Source: Catenulispora sp. EB89 (lineage in GTDB: Bacteria; Actinomycetota; Actinomycetes; Streptomycetales; Catenulisporaceae). From it: a DNA stretch of 64,000 nt. Numbering within the stretch: position 1 is the first letter of the stretch; each line of letters opens with the position of its first letter. Where the stretch lies: the NCBI RefSeq assembly GCF_041261445.1, contig NZ_JBGCCU010000024.1:124001-188000 (forward strand), in the 5' to 3' direction. Under the pieces are notes generated by a model. It saw only the letters and a list, made by a program, of their open reading frames with translations. It did no database searches and had not been told where the DNA came from. Position numbers and translations under genes: made by a program. Shown one piece after another: positions 1-8,328 of this stretch.

Positions 1-1679
1 GCACCGGTGGCATGGGTGAGGTGTACCTCGGCACCCGCGACGGACGGTACGTCGCCGTCAAGCGCGTCAAGCCCCGCCTGGTCTCCGGCGAGCGGTTCAA
101 CCGCGAGGTCGCGATCCTGCACCGGGTGCCCTTCGGCGTCGCGCCGTCGCTGCTCGCCAGCGACAACACCGCGCCGGAGCCGTGGTTCGCCACCGAGTAC
201 GTGCCGGGCCTCACCGTGGACGACGCGATCCGCTCCTTCGGCCCGCTGACCGCCGGGGAACTGTGGCTGCTGCTGGCCGAGACCGCCGCGCATCTCCAGG
301 TCGTGCACGACGCCGGGATCGTGCACCGCGATCTGAAGCCGGCCAACATCATGCTGGTGCGCGACGGCGTGAAGCTCATCGACTTCGGCATCGCGCTGGC
401 CGACGACCAGTCCCGGCTGACGCGCAGCGGCGCGAGCTCCGGGACGCGCGGGTTCACGGCCCCGGAGCAGGAATCCGGGGACCGGGAGGTCTCGGCGCCG
501 GCCGACGTGTACTCGCTGGCCGCCACGCTGACCTACGCGGCCTCGGCCCGGCTGCCCGGCCTGGTCCTGGACATCGGGCCGATCCGGGCGCTGGACGCCG
601 ATCTGGCGGCCGTCATCGAACCCTGTTTCGCCGCCGACCCCCAGGCCCGGCCGACGGCCGCCGACCTGGTCGCCGCTGCCCGGGAGCACGCGGACGCCAC
701 GAGCACGTCCTGGCCGTCGGAGGCGATGGAGCGGATAGCCCGGCGGCGGGACTTCGCCGCGACGCCGGTGAGCGTGATCGACACGGTGGTCCCGCCGGAT
801 CAGGACATTGACACCGCCGAGCCGGAGGCCGGTCCGACGCGGTCGCTGGCCGATACGAAGAAGGCGGCGACGGCGACGCGTCGGCGTTATCTCGTGCCGC
901 TGGCGGCGATCGCGACGCTGTGCGCGCTGGTGGCCGGAGTGCTCGCGGTGCTGTCCTCGCACCAGAAATCCGGGTCGCACCCGATTTCGGCGGCGTCCGG
1001 GGCGGGCATCGTGCCGGTGGCCGGGGAGCTGTCGCCGTCCGCGGGGCGTACCGGCGGCACCGGCGGCACCGGCACGGCCACGGGCTCCGGCCGGCCGACG
1101 ACTCCGGGAGCGACCACGTCCGGCGCGGGTACGCAGCCGAGCGGGCCCTCGTCGAACGCGGCCGGCGGGCCGGGTCCGCAGCCCACCTCGGCGGTCGGCT
1201 CCACGCCGGGCTCGTCGCCGAAGGGCGGCGCCAGCTCGCCGGGGCGGCCGGTCGGCAGCACCACCGGGCCGGGCAGCACGCCGAGTTCCGCGCCGCCGCC
1301 GAAGTCCGGGCCGACGCCCACCGCGTCGTCGATTCCGGGCATCAACAGCGCCGACGACCCAGCGCGCGTTCCGAATTCCGAGGCGGACGTTGACGTGGCG
1401 TTCGGTGACGCGGCGTGCTCGGCGTGGCTGGACTCCGACGGCTCCGGCAACCTCGCGGGAGTGCTGAACACCTCGTGGACCCAGTCCTGCGTCGCCGAGA
1501 TCATCCGCAGCGACGGGTTGGCCTACACCTTCAGCGCCTCTCAATACGCTGAGAAGACGAACTTTCTGCCCGACCAGGGCTACTCGATGCAGATCTGTGT
1601 CTGGCACGCGGACCAGAAGAGCGGACAGGCGTGCTCGCCGCAGTTCGCGATGAGCGGCACCACGCCGGTCCAGAAGTAG
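1..1679 (+). CDS. Membrane Ser/Thr protein kinase (5' end cut by window edge)
   Basis: The gene is already open at base 3, and the first visible residues are the end of a glycine loop followed by MGEVYLG, so the true start lies upstream. Visible kinase motifs are the catalytic loop HRDLKPAN near visible residues 108-115, DFG near 127-129 and an APE-like motif. A single membrane segment follows at about residues 298-318. After it comes a long Ser/Thr/Pro/Gly-rich linker and a compact C-terminal domain of about 100 residues with three cysteines. This is the layout of actinobacterial PknB-type receptor kinases, with an extracellular sensor that carries no PASTA repeats. It converges on the next gene with only 8 bases between them. 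Confidence 0.9.
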   Translation, partial: TGGMGEVYLGTRDGRYVAVKRVKPRLVSGERFNREVAILHRVPFGVAPSLLASDNTAPEPWFATEYVPGLTVDDAIRSFGPLTAGELWLLLAETAAHLQVVHDAGIVHRDLKPANIMLVRDGVKLIDFGIALADDQSRLTRSGASSGTRGFTAPEQESGDREVSAPADVYSLAATLTYAASARLPGLVLDIGPIRALDADLAAVIEPCFAADPQARPTAADLVAAAREHADATSTSWPSEAMERIARRRDFAATPVSVIDTVVPPDQDIDTAEPEAGPTRSLADTKKAATATRRRYLVPLAAIATLCALVAGVLAVLSSHQKSGSHPISAASGAGIVPVAGELSPSAGRTGGTGGTGTATGSGRPTTPGATTSGAGTQPSGPSSNAAGGPGPQPTSAVGSTPGSSPKGGASSPGRPVGSTTGPGSTPSSAPPPKSGPTPTASSIPGINSADDPARVPNSEADVDVAFGDAACSAWLDSDGSGNLAGVLNTSWTQSCVAEIIRSDGLAYTFSASQYAEKTNFLPDQGYSMQICVWHADQKSGQACSPQFAMSGTTPVQK

Positions 1680-1687
1680 GCGTCCGG

Positions 1688-3265
1688 TCAGCTCTGCTCG
1701 TTCGCCTCGGCCGCGACCAGGGCGTCGACGTCGGCCTGGGTCTCGGCCCGGGCCTGGAACTGAAGGCCCACGCTGAAGCCCAGGTCGCCGCCGCCCCCGA
1801 GCGACTGGACCACCGCCGCCGCATCCGGGTCCTGACACGAGAGGTTCTTCGGGCGACCGACCGGAAGCTCGGCGGTCATCTCGCACTGGCCGGCCGGTTG
1901 TCGGCCGACGGTGACCCTGGCCGTCACGTCGACGACGACCGCATCGGTCGGCGCCGAAGCCACGACGCTGTTGACGGATACGGTGCATGTACTGTCCGAG
2001 CAGTACAGTTTCGGATCTTCGCCGTATTGGAAGACGACGCCGAGGTCGAGCGCGTCGGTGAGCGTCCTGGTCTGGTCGATCAGACTGGTGAAGAAGGGTG
2101 TAACAGAGGTCTGCGACGCGGAGTCGATCTCCGTGAGCTGCCCGAGCTGCGCGCTCGGTGGGACCAGACGGAGCACGCGGTAGGGCTGCGTGGTCGAGAT
2201 GTAGAGCACGCCTGCGGAGGTGGTCACGGGCGTCGCCGGATCGGTCTGTGCACTCTGTCCGTCCTGTGCACCCGGCGTGCTCTGTGCGCTCTGTGTAGTC
2301 GACGGCGGGAAGGCAGTGTCCTGAGACGTCAGCGCGGACTGCAGCGAGGCCGCCAGGTTCCCCGCTGAAGCCAGACCGGACGGCAGCAGCGCCTCCAGGG
2401 CGCTGTCGCCGGTGACCCACCTCCCCCGCACCGAGGCCGCCGGCGTGCCCGATGGCAGCGTCCCCAGCAGGCGGACCGACGCCGGGTCGGCGGCCTTGAA
2501 GTAGGTCCGGCCGCCGACCTCCAGGACGCTGAGCTCCCCGCCGCCGAGCTCGATGACGCCCTGCGCCTCGCCGCCGGACGTGACCGTCAGCTGCCAGGAG
2601 GAGCGGCCGTCGGGCGCGAGGCCGGTGTAGTGGAGCAGGGGTTGGGTGGACAGGTTCGCGAGTGCTTGGGTGACCGGGGTCTGATCAGTGTTCTGCGAGG
2701 GCTGGATGGTGCCGGTGCTCACGCTCGGCGCACTCGGCGTCTGCGGCGGGCGCGACACCGACGGCTTGTCGGGCAAAGCGGTCGGGGCCTGCGCACGGAC
2801 TTGTGTTCCCGGCCGCAGTGCCATCGCAGTCGCTGCGAATGCCAGCACCACGACCACCGCACCGACACCCACGGCGACCAGGCGCCGCCGGACGAGCGGC
2901 CGGCCAATGGCAATGGCCCGCGGCGATCCGACCGGCCCCGCCGACAGCCCGACACCGGCTCGATCACCGGCACCCTGCGCGCCCACGGCCGCAGTGCCCG
3001 CGCCGTGACCGTTCGCCGGGGCGACCGGCCTGGCGCCCCAAGGCGTCCGGGGCGCTGCCGTCACCGGCCGCACCGCCGCAGGCCGCACCGTCGAGCCCTG
3101 ATTCGCCGCCGCGAGCCCGATCGCCGTCAGCCGCTTCGGCTTGCCCTCGGCCCCGATCGGCGGCGGCGCCCCCAACTGCGGCGGCACGGCGCGCGGCGTC
3201 CGTTCCCAGATCGGCAGATCCGGGCGCGGGGCCCCGGGTCCCGTCCTCGGGCGTGAGCCGTCCAT
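1688..3265 (-). CDS. Single-pass membrane protein with large extracytoplasmic domain, unknown function
   Basis: This is a protein of 525 residues. The start chosen is the ATG at 3265, which has a GGGAGG ribosome site just upstream; an in-frame start 60 bases earlier has none. The N-terminal 125 residues are cytoplasmic-looking, rich in proline and basic residues. One hydrophobic segment lies at about 127-149. The remaining 375 residues look extracytoplasmic, with four cysteines in the last third and Thr/Gln/Ser-rich spacers. The domain has repeated beta-strand-like stretches ending in short phrases such as GGRTYFKA. It sits between a membrane kinase and a vWA/phosphatase/kinase set, so it may be a sensor or a substrate of that signalling group. 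I do not recognise the family. Confidence 0.75.
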   Translation of the reverse strand: MDGSRPRTGPGAPRPDLPIWERTPRAVPPQLGAPPPIGAEGKPKRLTAIGLAAANQGSTVRPAAVRPVTAAPRTPWGARPVAPANGHGAGTAAVGAQGAGDRAGVGLSAGPVGSPRAIAIGRPLVRRRLVAVGVGAVVVVLAFAATAMALRPGTQVRAQAPTALPDKPSVSRPPQTPSAPSVSTGTIQPSQNTDQTPVTQALANLSTQPLLHYTGLAPDGRSSWQLTVTSGGEAQGVIELGGGELSVLEVGGRTYFKAADPASVRLLGTLPSGTPAASVRGRWVTGDSALEALLPSGLASAGNLAASLQSALTSQDTAFPPSTTQSAQSTPGAQDGQSAQTDPATPVTTSAGVLYISTTQPYRVLRLVPPSAQLGQLTEIDSASQTSVTPFFTSLIDQTRTLTDALDLGVVFQYGEDPKLYCSDSTCTVSVNSVVASAPTDAVVVDVTARVTVGRQPAGQCEMTAELPVGRPKNLSCQDPDAAAVVQSLGGGGDLGFSVGLQFQARAETQADVDALVAAEANEQS

Positions 3266-3397
3266 CGCACCTCCCAGTCGGCAGCGCATACGAACTCTGA
3301 TGGCCGCCACGCTAGGGCCCCGCACTCAGGACCGGTCCTCTGCGCGCTTGCCTAGCCTGCTGCGCAGCGCTGGAAATCGCGAATGGGAGGCGATCGG

Positions 3398-4078
3398 ATG
3401 TCCGAGGCAAGAGGTGTGCTGCTGCCGGCCTACGTGCTGGTCGACGAGTCGGCGTCGATGGGTCCCTACGTGGACGACCTGTCCGCCGGACTGGTCTCGC
3501 TGTGTGAGGAGCTGCGGGCCGCGCCGATGCTGGCGGCGAAGCTCCGGCTGGCGGTGCTGGGGTTCTCGGACGACGTCCGGGTGCACCTGGCGGTGGCCGA
3601 CATGCGGGTCGAGACGAACCTGCCGCGGGTGAGCGTGCGCGGCAGCACCAACTACGGCGCGGCGTTCTCCGACCTGGCCGGACGCATCCCCACCGACGTG
3701 CGCTTCCTGCGCGACGAGGGCTACAAGGTGCACCGTCCGGTGGTGTTCTTCCTCAGCGACGGCCAGCCCACCGACTTCGGCTGGAAGCGGTCGCTGGCCA
3801 AGCTCACCGACCGGCAGAAGATGCCGGCCGCGCCGAACATCATCGCCTGCGGCATGGGGACGGCCGAGCGCAGGACCATCGCCGAGGTGGCGTCCCGACC
3901 GGAGTTCGGGTTCATCGCCGAGCGCGGCGCCGACCTCGGCAAGGCGATCTCAGAGTTCTTCCACGCGCTGACCGCGAGCCTGATCGCGTCCAGCCAGGCG
4001 CTGAACTCGGACCACCCGCAGCTGGTGGTCACCAAGCCCGAGGGGTTCTCCATCGTGCTGGACGAGGTCACGCCATGA
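3398..4078 (+). CDS. TerY-like von Willebrand factor A domain protein
   Basis: This protein of 226 residues consists of one vWA domain. The metal-ion adhesion site is visible as DESAS (D16, S18, S20), a later GSTNYG threonine, and FLSDGQPTD. The ATG at 3398 has GGGAGG eight bases upstream; an earlier in-frame ATG at 3383 lies inside that ribosome site and is unlikely. The stop overlaps the next gene's start (ATGA). Cytoplasmic vWA proteins of this type, TerY in the tellurite-resistance literature, bind partners in a metal-dependent way. Directly downstream are a PP2C phosphatase and an atypical kinase, the partners expected for a TerY-P signalling triad. Confidence 0.85.
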   Translation: MSEARGVLLPAYVLVDESASMGPYVDDLSAGLVSLCEELRAAPMLAAKLRLAVLGFSDDVRVHLAVADMRVETNLPRVSVRGSTNYGAAFSDLAGRIPTDVRFLRDEGYKVHRPVVFFLSDGQPTDFGWKRSLAKLTDRQKMPAAPNIIACGMGTAERRTIAEVASRPEFGFIAERGADLGKAISEFFHALTASLIASSQALNSDHPQLVVTKPEGFSIVLDEVTP

Positions 4079-5016
4079 TGTCCAGGCCGGCGGGCACGGC
4101 CGTACCGGACGACACCGCGCCGTGGCCCCGGATCACGGTCGACATCGCAGGGCCCGAATTCGAGCCGCGACCGCCGGAGCAGTTCGCGTTCGACTTCCCG
4201 GACACCGAGTGCGACGGATGGTCGACCCCTGATTTCACGGTCCGCTCCGCCTCCGTACGCGGGGCCAGCCACCGCTACTCGCGCAAGCCGCGCCAGGACG
4301 CGGCGCGGGTCGCCGTGCACGAGGAGGCCGGCGCCGTGGTGTTCGCGGTCGCCGACGGGGTTTCGGGCGCGACCGACTCGCAGCTCGGCGCACTGGAGGC
4401 GTGCCGGGCCGCGATGGAGCGGATGCTGCACCTGCTGTCGCAGGACGCGCGCGGCACGCAGGGCGGGACCCTGGACCTCGACAGCGTCGCGCACCACGCC
4501 GCCGAGCGGCTGCGGCAGCTCTCCGCGTGGCGGCTGGGCAGCAACGATCCGCAGAGCTCTGCGGTGGCCGCGGACTGGTACGCCACGACGCTGGTCGCCG
4601 GGATCGTGCTGCAGGAGCCGACCGGGCCGCGGGTGCGGGTCTTCCGGATCGGGGACTCGGGCGCCTGGCTGCTGGACCGCGCGACGGGCTCCTACCACGC
4701 GCTGTTGGGGACGAAGACGGGTTCCGACACCGACCTGGTGTCCAACGCGGTGCGGCCGCTGCCGCACGTCCCCGACCCGGTCGAGCAGACCACCGAGCAC
4801 CTGACCCCCAGCGAGGTGCTGCTCATCGGCACCGACGGCTTCGGGGACCCGCTCGGCGACGGGGACGGCCTGGTCGGCGCACTGTTCGCGCGGCACCTCG
4901 CGGTACCACCGACGCCGCTGCGGCTGGCGCACGTCCTGGACTTCTCGCGCGAAACCTTCGACGACGACCGGACCCTGGTCGCGGTCTGGCCGCGCTCGCC
5001 GGGAGGCGCGCCGTGA
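4075..5016 (+). CDS. PP2C-family protein phosphatase
   Basis: This 313-residue cytoplasmic protein has a PP2C fold. The metal-binding motifs are DGVSG (D94), GDSG, GTDGFGD (D254) and a DDD run at 296-298 near the C-terminus. No membrane segment or extra domain is seen. It overlaps the vWA gene by four bases (ATGA) and the kinase gene after it by four bases (GTGA), so the three are almost certainly translationally coupled. The expected role is removal of phosphate from Ser/Thr residues of proteins phosphorylated by the neighbouring kinase. The N-terminal 55 residues precede the PP2C core and are acidic and proline-rich. Confidence 0.9.
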   Translation: MMSRPAGTAVPDDTAPWPRITVDIAGPEFEPRPPEQFAFDFPDTECDGWSTPDFTVRSASVRGASHRYSRKPRQDAARVAVHEEAGAVVFAVADGVSGATDSQLGALEACRAAMERMLHLLSQDARGTQGGTLDLDSVAHHAAERLRQLSAWRLGSNDPQSSAVAADWYATTLVAGIVLQEPTGPRVRVFRIGDSGAWLLDRATGSYHALLGTKTGSDTDLVSNAVRPLPHVPDPVEQTTEHLTPSEVLLIGTDGFGDPLGDGDGLVGALFARHLAVPPTPLRLAHVLDFSRETFDDDRTLVAVWPRSPGGAP

Positions 5017-7148
5017 CCTCGGGCACCCGCACCGTGGAGCACTCCGACCTCCAACTCGGCGGCCAACTCGGACGCGGCGGCCAGGGCACGGTCTACCCGG
5101 TCGCGAACCGGAAGATCAACGAGGCGGCGAACGGCGGCTGGGAGGTCGTCTACAAGGAGTACAACACCGCCACGCTGGCCCTGCTCGACGCCGACGCACT
5201 GCGCGGCATGGTGGATCTGCTCGGCGGCCTGGACGCCGACGACGCGCGCTGGCTGTGCGACAAGACCGCGTGGCCGGTCGCCGTGGTCGAGCAGGCGGGG
5301 CAGGTCCGCGGGTTCCTGATGCGCGCGGTGCCGGACCGGTTCCGGTTCAGCATGCGGAGCCTGGCGGGGACGACGTCGCCGAAGACGGTGCTGACGAACC
5401 TGGAGTTCCTGCTCAACGACGAGGCGTACATCGCCGGGATCGGGCTGACCATCAGCCCGCGCGACCGCCTCGAACTGCTGGCCGACCTGGCCACGACACT
5501 GGACAGGCTGCACCGGATGGGCATCGCGGTCGGCGACATGTCGCCGCGGAACCTGTTGTTCTGCACGGGAAAGCAGGCGGGCTTCTTCCTCATCGACTGC
5601 GACGCCATGCGCCTGCACGGTGTCAGCACCCTGCCACAGGTCGAAACGCCCGACTGGCAGGCGCCGGCGGGCGAGGAGAAGGCGACCGGCGCGACGGACG
5701 TGTACAAGTTCGGGCTGGTGGCCGTCCGCGTCGCGGCCGGGCACCAGGCCACGACCGATACGGCGCGGCTGACGGCGCTGAGCGGCGGTCTCGGGGACCT
5801 GGCGCGGTCGAGCCTGGCCGCGGACGCGGGTCAGCGTCCTGCGACGGCGGGGAAGTGGATCGGGGAGTTGCGGGCCGCGGCGCGGACGGCTCCGGCTGTC
5901 GCGCCGACGCCGGTGCCGACGCCGGCGCCGCCGACGGCCGCGGGGTCGGGAGCGGGGGCTGGAGCGGGGTCTGGAGCGGCGGCAGGTTCCGGGGCGGGGG
6001 CTGCAGGATCGGGGGCCGGGTCCAGGGCCGGGGCGCCAACGCCGGGCACACCTGGCACGCCTGGCACGCCACCGGTCTACAAGGCTCCCAAGCCGGCCGG
6101 AAAGCTGATCGCCCGGTTCGGCGGGCTGGTGACCGCAGCGGTAGTCGTCCTCGCGATCGCACTGAACGCCAACCACAACTCGAGTGCCGCCGTCACGAAC
6201 GGAGGCTCCGGCTCGGGCGGCGCGTACACCTCGACCACATCCGGCGGCGACGCTTCAGGCGGATCCGACGCCACCGGCGGCACCGGGGCCGACGGTTCGA
6301 GCGTGACCGGCGGCACGACAGGCGGCGGCACCACCGGCGGCGGCACGAGCGTCGTCGGCGGAACCACAGGCTACGTCCCGCCACCGGTGACGACGACGTC
6401 GTCCGACAGCGGCGGCGTCACGGGTTCAGGCACCACCGGCGCCTACACCCCGCAGCCACCGCCTCCCCCGCCGGACCTCGTCAAGACCCTGCAGATCGGC
6501 GACTGCGTCTACGACGCCAACCCGTCCACCGCATCGAGCGCGAAGCTGTCCTCAGCCGCCTGCGTCCCGGGCTCCTTCAAGATCGTCGGCGCCTTCGACA
6601 ACACAACGAACATGAGCGCCTGCAACGGAGTCGGCCAAGTCTCGCAAACCGTCTCCTCCCCAACCGACAACCGCGTCATCTGCCTGAGCTACCAGTCGAA
6701 CGGCACCGCCTACTGGGCCACACCCGGCCAGTGCGTCTACGGCCTGAACGGCCCCGGCAACTCCTGGAACGCAGAGGCCTGCCAGACCGGCAACTTCAAG
6801 GTCGTGGCCCGCTACCCCCAGACCACCGACAAGAGCCGCTGCCCCGCCTGGCCGCAAAGCAACGAGAGCTACAGCTACCCCAACTCCGACTCGGGCCTGT
6901 CCGTATTGCTCTGTCTACAGATGAACTACCCCGACGCCCTGGGCAACGCCCAACAGAACGAGTGCCTGGTGAAGAACGGCAACACCTTCACCAACGTCGA
7001 CTCCTGCCCGAACTCCAACGTGATCGTATCCGGACGCACCAGCGCCTACGACGACCCGGCCTTCTGCGGCCACGACGGCGCGTCGTGGTGGCGCCCCTCG
7101 GAGTTCCCCGATCTTGGATACACCGTGTGTTGGCGCTGGAAGCAGTGA
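5013..7148 (+). CDS. Atypical membrane-anchored protein kinase of a TerY-P-like triad
   Basis: The start is the GTG at 5013, which overlaps the phosphatase stop (GTGA), giving 711 residues. The kinase domain is divergent: the glycine loop is GRGGQG (20-25) and the likely lysine is K48. The catalytic loop reads GDMSPRN (D175, N180) instead of HRDLKPxN, and DFG is replaced by DCD (D195). The essential acidic residues and asparagine are kept, so activity is plausible. A Gly/Ala/Pro linker leads to one membrane segment at about 365-385. A Gly/Thr-rich stalk follows, then a cysteine-rich region containing two similar units that begin IGDCVYD and PGQCVYG. The extracellular part may sense the envelope. 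It is the third gene of the vWA-PP2C-kinase set. Confidence 0.85.
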   Translation: MTSGTRTVEHSDLQLGGQLGRGGQGTVYPVANRKINEAANGGWEVVYKEYNTATLALLDADALRGMVDLLGGLDADDARWLCDKTAWPVAVVEQAGQVRGFLMRAVPDRFRFSMRSLAGTTSPKTVLTNLEFLLNDEAYIAGIGLTISPRDRLELLADLATTLDRLHRMGIAVGDMSPRNLLFCTGKQAGFFLIDCDAMRLHGVSTLPQVETPDWQAPAGEEKATGATDVYKFGLVAVRVAAGHQATTDTARLTALSGGLGDLARSSLAADAGQRPATAGKWIGELRAAARTAPAVAPTPVPTPAPPTAAGSGAGAGAGSGAAAGSGAGAAGSGAGSRAGAPTPGTPGTPGTPPVYKAPKPAGKLIARFGGLVTAAVVVLAIALNANHNSSAAVTNGGSGSGGAYTSTTSGGDASGGSDATGGTGADGSSVTGGTTGGGTTGGGTSVVGGTTGYVPPPVTTTSSDSGGVTGSGTTGAYTPQPPPPPPDLVKTLQIGDCVYDANPSTASSAKLSSAACVPGSFKIVGAFDNTTNMSACNGVGQVSQTVSSPTDNRVICLSYQSNGTAYWATPGQCVYGLNGPGNSWNAEACQTGNFKVVARYPQTTDKSRCPAWPQSNESYSYPNSDSGLSVLLCLQMNYPDALGNAQQNECLVKNGNTFTNVDSCPNSNVIVSGRTSAYDDPAFCGHDGASWWRPSEFPDLGYTVCWRWKQ

Positions 7149-7161
7149 TCCAGCAGCGCTG

Positions 7162-7196
7162 AACCGGCCTGCCCGAGAGTACGGGACAGGCCGGTT
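7162..7196. terminator. Strong hairpin between convergent units
   Basis: The arms AACCGGCCTGCCCG and CGGGACAGGCCGGTT pair over 14 base pairs with one bulged base, around a six-base loop. It lies just after the atypical kinase stop and just after the end of the small minus-strand ORF, so it could end transcription from both sides. There is no T-run, which is usual in GC-rich actinomycetes. Confidence 0.7.
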
Positions 7197-7218
7197 CGGT
7201 GTGCGGGTGTCTGGGAGA

Positions 7219-7281
7219 TCAGCCTCCGTAAAAGGCGCACATATGGCTGATGAAGACGCAGATGTGGAACAGGTTGCTCAC
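7219..7281 (-). CDS. Possible 20-residue peptide gene
   Basis: Reading the minus strand from a GTG at 7281 gives 20 residues and a TGA at 7219. The peptide is hydrophobic and aromatic with two cysteines, contains LFHICVFISHMCAFY and ends in GG. An AAGGAG ribosome site lies at 7292-7297, ten bases upstream. A promoter-like pair lies at 7352-7380, and the hairpin at 7162-7196 follows the stop. This full set of signals around so short a frame is what suggests a real gene. It could be a signalling or modified peptide; no modification enzyme is adjacent. A longer overlapping minus-strand frame (7046-7324) lacks these signals and runs into the kinase gene. Confidence 0.35.
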   Translation of the reverse strand: MSNLFHICVFISHMCAFYGG

Positions 7282-7351
7282 GAGGGGATTTCTCCTTGTC
7301 AACGCATGATTCGGGCCGCCACATCGGTTCCCCGCCACCGAGCTTGGAGCA

Positions 7352-7380
7352 ATCCTATTGATTCATCGGGGGTGCACCAA
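7352..7380 (-). promoter_or_regulatory. Candidate sigma-70-type promoter for the small peptide ORF
   Basis: On the minus strand, TTGGTG (7375-7380) and TAGGAT (7352-7357) are separated by exactly 17 bases. Transcription would start about 60 bases before the AAGGAG-GTG of the small ORF. The rest of 7282-7642 holds no gene that I can support. Confidence 0.4.
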
Positions 7381-7642
7381 GGCAAAGTTCGAATCTGTTT
7401 GAAGCCGTGACCCAGCACAGAACAGGTAAAGAAGCTTGCTTATACAAAGCCGCAGATCAGGTGCCCGAGGCGGTATCGATCAGGACGTACCGGCACGATG
7501 CGGCAGGTACCTGTGTCAAGCTGTGGAAAGTAGGGCACCAACTCAGTGCTCTGGTTTGCGGTCACCCCGGGCTGGGCACAGAGCCCTCGGTCCTCCATCG
7601 GTCGAGGGGCATGTCCGGCATCCGAGACATGCGAGGTGTTGT

Positions 7643-8176
7643 ATGGAGCTGCGGGGCGGTTCAGGCGCGCGAAAGCGACTGACCGAGATCCAATCACAGC
7701 TACTGACCACCAGGCACACCGCCGGGCTCGCGCAGCAGACGCTCAGCGAGTGGCTCGGCGTCGCCAGCCGCACCCTCCGCGACTGGGAAAAGGGCTACGA
7801 CTCGCCGAGCTTGAAACATCTTATTAGTTGGGCATATGCGCTCAGCTTCCGCCTGGCGATCGTTGATCCGCTCATAAGTTCGGAATTCTCGCCGGTGATA
7901 CTGGAGAACGGGGAATCCTTCGAACTCCACGAAATGCGACGGCTGACCCGGCCGCTGTGCTTCAGACGCAAAGAACGCAGGCTTTCGCAAGGCGATCTGG
8001 CCTTGCTCCTCGGGGTCAGCCGGTCTTCGATCCAGCGGTGGGAGGACTCCGAGAAGTTCCCGCAGCCCGTCGCGCTCATCGCGTGGGCCGGCCGGCTGGA
8101 GTACTCCGTCGAACTGAATCAGGCCACGAATGTAGTCGATGCGCCACGGCTGCGGCCCGACGAGGAAGCACCCTGA
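7643..8176 (+). CDS. Double helix-turn-helix (XRE-type) regulator
   Basis: This protein of 177 residues contains two successive Cro/C1-type helix-turn-helix domains. The first is around residues 15-65 (LAQQTLSEWLGVASRTLRDWE) and the second around 95-145 (LSQGDLALLLGVSRSSIQRWE). Both contain the SxxxLxxWE pattern of XRE repressors, so one chain may bind DNA like a covalent dimer. The ATG at 7643 has GAGG six bases upstream; longer in-frame extensions read through sequence without coding character. Base composition is noticeably richer in A and T than in neighbouring genes, for example around 7800-7900, which hints at acquisition by transfer. It lies 152 bases upstream of the AfsR-like gene on the same strand. 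Confidence 0.75.
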   Translation: MELRGGSGARKRLTEIQSQLLTTRHTAGLAQQTLSEWLGVASRTLRDWEKGYDSPSLKHLISWAYALSFRLAIVDPLISSEFSPVILENGESFELHEMRRLTRPLCFRRKERRLSQGDLALLLGVSRSSIQRWEDSEKFPQPVALIAWAGRLEYSVELNQATNVVDAPRLRPDEEAP

Positions 8177-8232
8177 CAGTGGGTTGGCCTCTGGTGGCCT
8201 CGTCCTCGACCTGGCGGCGCCGGTTTCTGATT

Positions 8233-8264
8233 CGCCACCTTTTGGCGTTAATTAGCTCTAGAGC
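8233..8264 (+). promoter_or_regulatory. Hairpin and palindrome upstream of the AfsR-like gene
   Basis: CGCCA-CCTTT-TGGCG (8233-8247) followed by TTAATTA looks like a small terminator for the upstream regulator. Immediately after it is the perfect ten-base palindrome GCTCTAGAGC (8255-8264), a possible operator before the gene starting at 8329. The 8177-8328 gap is AT-rich for this genome. Confidence 0.35.
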
Positions 8265-8328
8265 CTGATAACGGCCGGTGCAACCATGGGTACTGAGCAA
8301 CGTCCTGCAGTGCGTGAGGGGAGCACCC

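Noticed and set aside
7046-7324. 92-residue minus-strand frame covering the small-peptide region
   Set aside because: It runs into the 3' end of the atypical kinase gene and through the terminator hairpin, and has no ribosome site; the 20-residue frame fits the signals better.
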